Both the position numbers and the translations under genes were made by a program. Below, piece after piece: positions 42,464 to 50,790 of a stretch of DNA of 64,000 nt. Positions within the stretch are counted from its first letter, which is position 1. Each line of letters opens with the position of its first letter. This DNA comes from an uncultured Saccharospirillaceae bacterium (GTDB taxonomy: Bacteria; Pseudomonadota; Gammaproteobacteria; Pseudomonadales; Oceanobacteraceae). Location: positions 124,001-188,000 of the forward strand of contig CANNFT010000012.1 in NCBI GenBank assembly GCA_947503895.1, written 5' to 3'. Under the pieces are notes generated by a model that had not been told where the DNA came from, made no database searches, and saw only the letters and a program-made list of their open reading frames with translations.

Positions 42464-44350
42464 TTACACTTCGTGGTAAATCTCACTGCCAGTTTCTTTA
42501 AACTTTTCTGACATTTCAGACATACCTTGTTCAGCCTGTTCTTTCTCATTTGCGTAATCTCGTACTTCTTGTGAGATTTTCATCGAGCAGAACTTTGGTC
42601 CGCACATGGAGCAAAAGTGTGCAACTTTGGCAGAGTCTTTAGGTAGCGTTTCATCGTGATACGCTCGCGCCGTGTACGGGTCGATAGCCAAATTGAATTG
42701 ATCTTCCCAGCGAAATTCAAAACGTGCCTTTGACATAGCGTCATCATGCACTTGCGCGCCAGGGTGACCTTTTGCTAAATCAGCTGCGTGTGCTGCAATT
42801 TTATACATGATGAGTCCTTGTTGAACGTCATCTTTATTGGGCAAGCCTAGGTGCTCCTTGGGCGTGACGTAGCATAGCATTGCGCAGCCGTACCAGCCGA
42901 TTAATGCCGCACCGATGCCGGAAGTAAAATGGTCATAACCGGGTGCGATATCTGTGGTCAGCGGCCCAAGCGTATAAAATGGCGCTTCATCACAATGCTT
43001 TAATTGTTCTTCCATGTTTTCTTTGATCATGTGCATGGGAACATGTCCAGGCCCTTCGATAAAGACCTGTACGTCGTGCTTCCACGCAATTTTGGCTAGC
43101 TCACCCAGCGTGCGAAGTTCGGAAAATTGTGCTTCGTCATTGGCGTCAGCGACAGAACCTGGACGTAAACCATCGCCTAAAGAGAAGGTGACATCATAGG
43201 CTTTCATGATTTCGCAAATTTCTTCAAAGTGCGTGTATAAAAAGTTTTCTTTGTGATGTGCAAGACACCACTTTGCCATGATGGAGCCACCACGACTAAC
43301 AATACCGGTAACCCGTTTAGCCGTCATGGGGACATAACGCAGTAAAACACCGGCATGAATGGTGAAATAATCCACCCCTTGTTCTGCCTGCTCAATTAGC
43401 GTGTCGCGGAATAACTCCCATGTTAAGTTTTCGGCAACGCCATCACATTTTTCCAGAGCCTGATATATGGGAACCGTTCCGATGGGCACAGGCGAGTTAC
43501 GAATAATCCACTCGCGTGTTTCGTGAATGTTTTTTCCTGTTGAGAGATCCATGACTGTGTCACCGCCCCAACGAGTGGACCACACCAGTTTTTCAACTTC
43601 TTCTTCAATAGAGGACGTCAGTGCGGAATTACCAATATTCGAATTCACCTTAGTGCGGAAATTCCGACCAATAATCATGGGTTCTGATTCAGGGTGATTA
43701 ATATTGCAGGGGATGACCGCTCGACCGCGCGCCACTTCGTCGCGTACAAATTCGGGCGTGATCATTTTAGGAATACTGGCACCAAAACTCATGCCCGGAT
43801 GCTGGGTTTCGAGTGCTTTATCCATTTGCGCTTCACTCAACGCCAGGTTTTCGCGAATGGCAATGTACTCCATCTCGGGCGTAATGATGCCTTGGCGTGC
43901 GTAATGTAATTGGGTGACGTTTTTACCAGCAATGGCTTTTCGTGGTTGGCGTTTGTACTCAAATCGTAGGTGATCTAACGTAATATTTTGGTCGCGTACA
44001 GTGGCATACTGTGAAGTGAAACCATCGAGCAAAGCGCTGTCACTACGTTCTTCAATCCATTTTTGGCGAAGAGGGGTTAACCCTTTTCTAACGTCAATAT
44101 TCACGTTTGGATCGGTGTAAGGCCCCGAAGTATCGTAGACTCGAACCGGTGGATTCTCTTCTGTCTCGCCATTTTGAAGCGTCGTAGGTGTCAGTTCTAT
44201 TTCACGCATAGCCACTTGAATGTCGCTGCGAGAACCTTCGACGTGAATTTTACGTGATGCGGGAAAGGGTTGCGTGGAAAGTTGGTCTACGCTGGCGGTT
44301 TCGCTCAGCTTTTTACCGATATCACTGCCCATCATATGCTCCAATTTCAT
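42464..44350 (-). CDS. thiC: Phosphomethylpyrimidine synthase
   Basis: 628 residues from ATG 44350; the ATGs at 44335/44332, behind TTGGAG, are alternatives. A radical SAM enzyme that makes HMP-P from AIR. The C-terminal cluster motif is CSMCGPKFC. Also seen: the N-terminal YDTSGPYTDPN, GNSALTSSIEEEVEKLVWS, and GPGHVPMHMI. It is preceded by a TPP riboswitch, which fixes the gene as the first of the thi operon. Confidence 0.97.
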   Translation of the reverse strand: MKLEHMMGSDIGKKLSETASVDQLSTQPFPASRKIHVEGSRSDIQVAMREIELTPTTLQNGETEENPPVRVYDTSGPYTDPNVNIDVRKGLTPLRQKWIEERSDSALLDGFTSQYATVRDQNITLDHLRFEYKRQPRKAIAGKNVTQLHYARQGIITPEMEYIAIRENLALSEAQMDKALETQHPGMSFGASIPKMITPEFVRDEVARGRAVIPCNINHPESEPMIIGRNFRTKVNSNIGNSALTSSIEEEVEKLVWSTRWGGDTVMDLSTGKNIHETREWIIRNSPVPIGTVPIYQALEKCDGVAENLTWELFRDTLIEQAEQGVDYFTIHAGVLLRYVPMTAKRVTGIVSRGGSIMAKWCLAHHKENFLYTHFEEICEIMKAYDVTFSLGDGLRPGSVADANDEAQFSELRTLGELAKIAWKHDVQVFIEGPGHVPMHMIKENMEEQLKHCDEAPFYTLGPLTTDIAPGYDHFTSGIGAALIGWYGCAMLCYVTPKEHLGLPNKDDVQQGLIMYKIAAHAADLAKGHPGAQVHDDAMSKARFEFRWEDQFNLAIDPYTARAYHDETLPKDSAKVAHFCSMCGPKFCSMKISQEVRDYANEKEQAEQGMSEMSEKFKETGSEIYHEV

Positions 44351-44417
44351 TATTATGGGGCCAGCGAGCGCATGAAAGACGGGATGGGCCAAACGAATAT
44401 GAACGGATAGCCCGACC

Positions 44418-44522
44418 TGTTCCCTACGCTGGTGCTAACCAGATCAGGTTCAACGGGCTTCGCAGTAGCGATCTCAGCCTACAAAAGAGTTTGAAATGGT
44501 GTTCAAACTCAGGCACCCCGAC
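44418..44522 (-). promoter_or_regulatory. TPP riboswitch
   Basis: On the minus strand: CGGGGTGCCTGAG, an optional P3 stem (GAGTTTGAA with TTTCAAACTC), GGCTGAGATCG, then CCCGTTGAACCTGATCTG, GGTTAGCACCAGCGTAGGGAA. These are the conserved THI-box bases in order. Ligand binding should close thiC expression. The leader to the start codon is short and has no T tract, so control of translation is more likely than termination. Confidence 0.95.
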
Positions 44523-44657
44523 AGATGCAGGCCAGTGTAATTTCTTAAAATATATTTAACAAGCAGCAGATCAACATTGTGTTCAACTCTGATACGGGGT
44601 CGTGCTGATTGCATCACCGTGGCGGATGGCCATGTTTACCGATCGTGTGCCTTGCGA

Positions 44658-45602
44658 TCAAAACTGAAGTTGAGTAATTAAATAGCCTATGAGGCCTACC
44701 CACACGAAAGTGCCAATGACGAAAATAACCAGTGACGTTTTTTGTTTTTCAGCCTCTCTGGGTTTAATGCCTTTCATTCTCATGACAATTTGCGCCGTCA
44801 GATTGACGGAGGCAATGTTCGCCAGTAAAAGCAATAATGCTCCCTGTGCTTCGTCGTATGACTGCATGCCCAGTGTAATTCCCAATGCTACCGTGGGCGG
44901 CAGCAATGCTACGGCAACCATTACACCCACGAGTACGGAGGATACGCCCGTCGTGATGGATAACGCGGCGGCAGCGCCGGAGGCCATCGCCAGTGCTAAA
45001 CTATCCAGCCCGACTTCTGTTCGTGACAGTATTTCCGAGGTTAAGGTGATATTGGGGTAAATGAGTGCAAGCCCCATTGATAATGCTAAGGCCAGGCAAA
45101 TCCCCACGATCAGTGTTTTAAGTGATGAAGCAATATTGTCGGGCTGGCCAAGTGTCGTTGCTAAGGAGAGTGCGAGGTTGGGACCAAGCAGAGGCGCAAT
45201 AACCATCGCACCAATGATTACGGCAACATTATTTTCGATGAGTCCTATCGCCGCAACAATTGTCGATAACACCACCAGCATAATGTAATGACTATTCAGT
45301 ACCGATTGCCCGCTCAATTGAATGCCGAGTGCTTCGCGTGTCACGACGTGTGTTGAGGAAGCTTCATAGGGCAAGGCAAGTTCGAGCGGGTGAACCAGCA
45401 CACGAAAGTTTTGTTTGCCCTCCATGAGCACCTGTAATTGATCAAGAATTTTTTGTGAACGTGATTTCTCAACCAGCATTTTCACAACGACTTGTTTTTC
45501 GCTGCGACTGCTGATCCAGTAATCGCTGACGACATTCTGTTTGGCTAAGCGGCAAATGGCGTCTTCATTGCTGATGGGAGCGATCGCCTCAATGGTAATC
45601 AT
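44658..45602 (-). CDS. DUF389 family membrane protein
   Basis: 314 residues. An N-terminal soluble part (~1-95) is followed by about six membrane spans with the family signature ENNVAVIIGAMVIAPLLGPN and a Gly/Ala-rich helix (LALAMASGAAAALSITTGVSS). DUF389 proteins are inner-membrane proteins of unknown function. ATG 45602. It is not part of the thi operon by spacing (about 55 bp beyond the riboswitch region) but lies on the same strand. Confidence 0.88.
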   Translation of the reverse strand: MITIEAIAPISNEDAICRLAKQNVVSDYWISSRSEKQVVVKMLVEKSRSQKILDQLQVLMEGKQNFRVLVHPLELALPYEASSTHVVTREALGIQLSGQSVLNSHYIMLVVLSTIVAAIGLIENNVAVIIGAMVIAPLLGPNLALSLATTLGQPDNIASSLKTLIVGICLALALSMGLALIYPNITLTSEILSRTEVGLDSLALAMASGAAAALSITTGVSSVLVGVMVAVALLPPTVALGITLGMQSYDEAQGALLLLLANIASVNLTAQIVMRMKGIKPREAEKQKTSLVIFVIGTFVWVGLIGYLITQLQF

Positions 45603-45699
45603 GTCTTCGAATATTCTACGCGATTAAAAAGAATCGCAGATTAGCAACAAAGAGTGGGGTTTGCCATGATATTAGTCGCACCGCGTCAAAACAGTCGGT

Positions 45700-46239
45700 C
45701 TACGTTGTGGGTGAGTGGTGCATGGCATTCAGGTTTTGCATCAGAGACAGCATGTGCTTTGCGCGGTCTGTTTCGACAGAATTGACGTGGCTTAATGAAG
45801 CCATACGTTCTTGATAATAGGCAACCATATCTTGTGTTGGCTGGGTGTCCGAATGTTGGGTCTCTGACGGGGAATAGCCACGCTCTGCGTGACCGTGAGA
45901 AAGCGGTGTGGGCAAAACAGGCGTTTGGTGATTGGGCATGTTGGGTGAAGCAAACATGAGTTCAGACCATTCGAATTCGTCGATGACACCCGCTGATTGC
46001 AGTTTCCCCGCGAGTATTTGCAGTTCCGGTTTTGAAATATCACGAACATTGAACGATGCGACATCTTTTTCGATGGAGATGAGTGTTTGCGCCCGATCGC
46101 TAATATGGATGTTCGCTTCTGTTTGTGCTTCACGCTTAGGAGGTGAAGCCTTGCCGCTTAGTTCGTCAATTTGGCGAGTATTTTCCGCTTTGGCGACTAA
46201 TAATTCATGGTATACAGAAGAAATGCCTGCAGATAACAC
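45700..46239 (-). CDS. Orphan protein
   Basis: 179 residues from GTG 46239 with AAGGGG upstream. No signal peptide. The N-terminal ~85 residues are helical with a segment DRAQTLISIEKDVASFNVRD followed by a short helix-turn (LQILAGKLQSAGVIDEFEW). The middle (85-120) is Pro/His/Ser-rich and probably disordered. I do not recognise the family. Probably a real gene because it fills the gap and has a plausible ribosome binding site. Confidence 0.5.
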   Translation of the reverse strand: MLSAGISSVYHELLVAKAENTRQIDELSGKASPPKREAQTEANIHISDRAQTLISIEKDVASFNVRDISKPELQILAGKLQSAGVIDEFEWSELMFASPNMPNHQTPVLPTPLSHGHAERGYSPSETQHSDTQPTQDMVAYYQERMASLSHVNSVETDRAKHMLSLMQNLNAMHHSPTT

Positions 46240-46379
46240 GACGACCCCTTTTAATCTGTTTTTAATTATCTGATGTACAGACTACCAAGCAAAAAGGATG
46301 CGCAGTTGTGCATTTTAGGTGTTTGGCTGTTGAGGATAGATGATTGATTGCTCTGGATGGAACCAGCCGAAGTGTGGCG

Positions 46380-47135
46380 TTAGTCGAAATTCGGAATGGC
46401 TTTTTCCTGAACCAATTGATCGTACGCTTCTTGGATGGCTTTAAGTGTTCGATTTGAAGAATATAGGCTCATGGCCATATACGGTTTGGTTGTCAGCATC
46501 GGGAACAGTTTCACCAGCTCGCTCGCACTGGAACCGTAATCACCCATCATGCGTTCGATATTATTTTCGCTGTAGGCAATTAAATCTATTCGTTCTTTTA
46601 GCAACATATTAATGATCAACTCATTATTGTTTACTCCAAACACTTCTTCATTGTCGATGAATCCTTCTTTGAGTAAAAACTGATGCTTCATACTGTCTCT
46701 TGTGACCCCCAGTCTAAAGGCTTTCATTTCCTGTAGTGACATTGGATTGATGTTTGTCATTTTTTTCAATCGGTACACGTAAACTGTGTCAGAAGGCGCT
46801 ACTTGGCGAACCCATTTGAATAATTTTTCTCGTTGAGGCGTTCTAATGACGGTATAGATCAGTGTGCTGGGCTCAGATTGTCCTTTGGCATAGGTTCGCT
46901 GCCATGGGTAGCTTTTAATGGTGTAGGTTAAACCAGATCGATCCAGCGTTTTTTTGACCACGTCTGTTGCTGAACCTTTTATTTCGCCATTCTCTTCGTA
47001 ATTTAATGGTCGCCAATTATATGTGAGCACTTGGAGTTGCTTTAGTGGGGAGGTATGAGGAATGGGTTCATGACTGGCCGATGTTTTAGGAAATATAAAT
47101 AGAATAATGCAGCAGATCTGCAGTATAAATTTCAT
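46380..47135 (-). CDS. Periplasmic amino-acid-binding-like protein (SBP_bac_3)
   Basis: About 251 residues from ATG 47135, which begins a signal peptide (MKFILQICCIILFIFPKTSA); an in-frame TTG at 47204 overlaps the previous gene. The body has LTYNWRPLNYEENGEIKG, VVKKTLDRSGLTY and TPQREKLFKWV, the usual two-lobe pattern of family 3 solute-binding proteins. The protein lacks permease and ATPase neighbours, so it may serve as an orphan sensor rather than a transporter subunit. Confidence 0.75.
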   Translation of the reverse strand: MKFILQICCIILFIFPKTSASHEPIPHTSPLKQLQVLTYNWRPLNYEENGEIKGSATDVVKKTLDRSGLTYTIKSYPWQRTYAKGQSEPSTLIYTVIRTPQREKLFKWVRQVAPSDTVYVYRLKKMTNINPMSLQEMKAFRLGVTRDSMKHQFLLKEGFIDNEEVFGVNNNELIINMLLKERIDLIAYSENNIERMMGDYGSSASELVKLFPMLTTKPYMAMSLYSSNRTLKAIQEAYDQLVQEKAIPNFD

Positions 47136-47200
47136 GATTCGTTTGCCATACCTAGCTTGTCGGCGCCTAGCCTTTAAGCCTAGTAGAGGTAAACTGAATG

Positions 47201-48016
47201 TCAAATATAGGGGAGCGCGATCATTCGTAATGCGAGTATTGTAAGAACAAGTCTGAATGCTCGCATAAAAAGTTTTTCATTCATCTTGATACGTAATCGA
47301 GTGCCACAGAATGAACCCAAAATGGCTGCACAAGATAGACTTACAACTAGGTCAATCTCCGTGACAATTGAGAAACCCATCATTGTAAATAAGGCTACTT
47401 TGACAGTATGTGAAATAAACATAATCATGGCATTAGTTGAAACCAAGGCGTTTTTATCGAGCTTTTCTTTCAATAATAATGCCGACCCCAATGGTCCGGT
47501 TGCACCCAATAACATGCCTAAACTGCCTTGAAAAATCCCCAGTGTGACGAAGGGAAATGGCAGGTATGTTTGTAACCAACGCCCAATTTTTCTGTGCTGT
47601 CGTTCGGGAAGTTCAATTGCAGGGCATTGCTCTTTGTTTTGAGGTACTGGCTTGTTACGCAATTTGATTCTGGGCCAAGTAAACGCTTTCCCCCAAGTTA
47701 AATACAGAATAAACAGCCCAATAATGGTTTGCATCCAATCCCAATTAACCTGTTGTAAAAGCGGGAGAGCAATGCCTGCACCTAAGCCCGTACCCAATAA
47801 AACAGGCAGTAAAATGCGCTTGTGAATATGATGCCAACTGCATAATGCCCGGCTACTATTACTGACAATTTGAATGCAACCGTGTACGGGAATCAACAGA
47901 GCAGGAGAAACGGCGCCAGCCAGCACAGGCATCAATATTAACCCACCTCCTTGCCCAATGATGGCTGACACCATAGAGGTTAAGAGTGTCACGAAGGTGA
48001 GTATAATTAATTCCAA
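47201..48016 (-). CDS. TauE/SafE (TSUP) family permease
   Basis: 271 residues with about eight hydrophobic segments. The family pattern appears near the start (GQGGGLILMPVLAG) and again in the second half (GATGPLGSALLLKEKL). TSUP proteins export or import sulfite, sulfonates or related anions; the substrate here is unknown. The gene lies between the acyl-CoA ligase and the binding protein, all on the minus strand. Confidence 0.85.
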   Translation of the reverse strand: MELIILTFVTLLTSMVSAIIGQGGGLILMPVLAGAVSPALLIPVHGCIQIVSNSSRALCSWHHIHKRILLPVLLGTGLGAGIALPLLQQVNWDWMQTIIGLFILYLTWGKAFTWPRIKLRNKPVPQNKEQCPAIELPERQHRKIGRWLQTYLPFPFVTLGIFQGSLGMLLGATGPLGSALLLKEKLDKNALVSTNAMIMFISHTVKVALFTMMGFSIVTEIDLVVSLSCAAILGSFCGTRLRIKMNEKLFMRAFRLVLTILALRMIALPYI

Positions 48017-48044
48017 TACCGATTCTCGTCTTAGCGTGCGAAAA

Positions 48045-49862
48045 CTAAAAAAGTATATCGCCGGCCATTATTTTGTCTAACACGGTTTGCGAGGCCGGTT
48101 CATATTGATCTGATTTTGGCAGCAATACTAACAGCGGTTCATTGACTTTAGTCAGGTCGATGCCTTCCTCTTTTAATTCGACTTTGCGGTATTTGAACGT
48201 ACCCGTGACGGTTTGTTCTGAACGTACACGAATAAAAAGGGGGACGGCATAAGCCGGCAGTTTATTGCGTAAATGTGTTGTAAATGCCTTGCTGTCGAAT
48301 TGATTAAGTTCAGTATTTAACGTGACAGCAGCCATGCCTGCTCGCCCATCGCAGTGAGGTAACTGTACACCGTACACCACAGCGTTTTCTATTTGCTCGT
48401 ATAGGTTTACTTCTTCTTCTACTTCAGTCGTCGCCACGTTTTCACCTTTCCAGCGGAACGTGTCTCCAAGACGATCGACAAATGCGATGTGTCTCCAGCC
48501 CTGTTTTAAAACAATATCGCCACTATTGAAATACTGGTCTCCAGTTTTGAAGACATCATTTAAAACTTTCTTTTTGTTTGCTTCACTGTTGGTATAGCCT
48601 TCAAAAGGGGAGCGCTCTGTGATTTCGGCCACTAGTAAACCAGACTCACCATTACTCACGGGTTTCATAAACCCTTTCTCATCCAGTACGGGTTTATCTT
48701 TTTCAATATCATATTCGACGACGTCGTAACTCATGGGACAGAAGCCAGCCGTTTTGTCTAAATTTAGTGAATTGACAAAAGCAATGTTGCACTCGCTGGC
48801 AGCGTAAAGTTCGACGATACGCTCAATATTGAATCTTTGCTTAAACTCCATCCAAATGTCTGGCCGAAGGCCATTGCCCCCGATCACACGAATGCTGTTG
48901 TCAGCGTCATTTTCTTTCTTGGGCTGATTCAGTAGGTACCGACAAAGCTCCCCGATGTAGCAAAATGTAGTGACCTTATATCGGCGGCAATCATCCCAAA
49001 AGCGAGACGCACTAAATTTTTTGGTTATCGCCATGGATGCGCCAGCACCCACGACGGACGCCCACGAAACGGTCAGTGCGTTGTTATGGTAAAAGGGCAG
49101 GCAAACGTAAAAAATATCGTCACTGCGTAATCGAAAGGTGGCCAGGCCAAACGCGCCCATTGCCTTAATCCAACGAAAGTGGGTGAGAACCGAGGCCTTG
49201 GGCATGCCAGTGGTACCACTGGTGAAAATATAATAGGCCGGTTGCTTCATCTGAATCGTTTGGCTACTGAGAGGGTTGGATTTCGAATGATTGGCACAGT
49301 GTTCCAGTAGAGACTTGTAGTCCTTCGATGGCGTGTTATTGCTATTTTCAGTAATGCGGTAGAGAGCATGCTGGTGGATGACCGGCAAATGGGCTCGTAC
49401 AGCTTCAAAAGCGGGTATGCATTCGTCTCCGATTAAATAGAGTTTGGGCTTTACTGTGGTCAGGCTGTGCACCAGGGTTTTTTCCCGCTGCGTGGTGTTG
49501 ATCATACTGGCGATGGCGCCCAGTTTGACCAGTGCGAGTACGCAGGCGATAACTTCTGGTCGATTTTCGATCATGACAGCGACGATGTCCCCTGCGACCA
49601 CCCCCTCGCTGACCAAATAGTGAGCAATCTGGTTGCTCCATTCGTTCATCTCCTGATAGGTGTAGTGCTGATCCTCGTAATAAATAAAGCTTTTATTGGC
49701 AAATTGACGCGCTCTGGTTTCAAATAACGCACCTATAGAATTAAACTTGTCGGCTTTTGCAGATGCTAGATAATACAGGCCCCGTGCTATGCGAGGAAAA
49801 TCGCTGAGCAAGCCAATAGATTGTGTAAGGACATTTAAACCAGTAACCGGACGAGATTGCAT
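48045..49862 (-). CDS. Long-chain acyl-CoA synthetase (FadD6/FATP-like)
   Basis: 605 residues. The AMP-binding signature YIFTSGTTGMPKAS, ELYAASECNIAF and GDTFRWKGENVATTEVEE are in the right order, and VTGTFKYRKVELKEEGID is the C-terminal Lys motif. N-terminal residues ~1-40 contain a hydrophobic helix, as in the very-long-chain (FATP) group. It activates fatty acids with ATP and CoA. 28 bp from the TSUP gene. Confidence 0.9.
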   Translation of the reverse strand: MQSRPVTGLNVLTQSIGLLSDFPRIARGLYYLASAKADKFNSIGALFETRARQFANKSFIYYEDQHYTYQEMNEWSNQIAHYLVSEGVVAGDIVAVMIENRPEVIACVLALVKLGAIASMINTTQREKTLVHSLTTVKPKLYLIGDECIPAFEAVRAHLPVIHQHALYRITENSNNTPSKDYKSLLEHCANHSKSNPLSSQTIQMKQPAYYIFTSGTTGMPKASVLTHFRWIKAMGAFGLATFRLRSDDIFYVCLPFYHNNALTVSWASVVGAGASMAITKKFSASRFWDDCRRYKVTTFCYIGELCRYLLNQPKKENDADNSIRVIGGNGLRPDIWMEFKQRFNIERIVELYAASECNIAFVNSLNLDKTAGFCPMSYDVVEYDIEKDKPVLDEKGFMKPVSNGESGLLVAEITERSPFEGYTNSEANKKKVLNDVFKTGDQYFNSGDIVLKQGWRHIAFVDRLGDTFRWKGENVATTEVEEEVNLYEQIENAVVYGVQLPHCDGRAGMAAVTLNTELNQFDSKAFTTHLRNKLPAYAVPLFIRVRSEQTVTGTFKYRKVELKEEGIDLTKVNEPLLVLLPKSDQYEPASQTVLDKIMAGDILF

Positions 49863-50010
49863 GGCATTACCTTTTTTATTGTTATGAGGTTCGGCTTGAA
49901 AGCCGTTATGTAAGCGAACTTCGCCAAATGCATACAGACTATATAGGTTTGAGTGTTGTGAACTAATTGGCCAGATAGGTCATTTGTATTGCCAATTGAG
50001 GAAGAATTGA

Positions 50011-50790
50011 ATGTTATTTGTAGTATCCCCCGCTAAAACCTTGGACTACGATACACCATTGCCCACGGAGGAATACTCCCAGCCTGAAATGCTAAAAGAC
50101 AGTCAGGTGTTGATTGACCAACTCAAAACGCTTTCGCCTGCTGATGTCTCCAGCTTAATGCACTTAAGTGACAAGCTGGCGGTTTTAAATGTTACGCGTT
50201 TCCAAGAGTGGAAGAAGCCATTTAAGCCGACGAATGCTCGACCTTGCATATTTGCTTTTAAAGGCGATGTTTATGCGGGTTTAGATGCCTACTCGCTTAA
50301 CCAAGGCGATTTCGATTTTGCACAGTCCCATATGAGGGTGCTGTCTGGACTATACGGATTACTCAAACCGCTTGATTTAATGCAACCTTATCGTCTTGAG
50401 ATGGGCACAAAGATTGAGAATGAGCGTGGTAAAGACCTATACGCATTCTGGGGAAGTAAAATCACCGAGCGACTGAATATTGCACTCACCGCCTACGAAA
50501 AGCCTGTGTTAGTCAACTTAGCCAGCAATGAATATTTTAAATCTGTTGATAAAAAAGCCATTAACGGTGAGATTATTACACCGGTTTTTAAAGATAAAAA
50601 GAACGGCGTTTATAAGGTGATTAGCTTTTACGCCAAAAAAGCCCGTGGGCAAATGGCCGCTTACATCATTCGTAATCGATTAACCGACGCAGAACAGTTA
50701 AAAGCGTTTAATGAAGTCGGTTATGAATTTAATGCCGCCTTATCAAAAGGAAACGAGTGGGTATTTACGAGGGAAGAGCAAAATGCGTAA
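50011..50790 (+). CDS. yaaA: Peroxide stress protein YaaA
   Basis: 259 residues. LFVVSPAKTLDYDTPLP at the N-terminus and the RLEMGTKIENERGKDLY segment define the family (DUF328). It lowers free intracellular iron under peroxide stress and binds DNA in E. coli. ATG 50011 after GAGGAAGAATTGA. The 3' end overlaps the next gene by 8 nt, so they are coupled. Confidence 0.95.
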   Translation: MLFVVSPAKTLDYDTPLPTEEYSQPEMLKDSQVLIDQLKTLSPADVSSLMHLSDKLAVLNVTRFQEWKKPFKPTNARPCIFAFKGDVYAGLDAYSLNQGDFDFAQSHMRVLSGLYGLLKPLDLMQPYRLEMGTKIENERGKDLYAFWGSKITERLNIALTAYEKPVLVNLASNEYFKSVDKKAINGEIITPVFKDKKNGVYKVISFYAKKARGQMAAYIIRNRLTDAEQLKAFNEVGYEFNAALSKGNEWVFTREEQNA

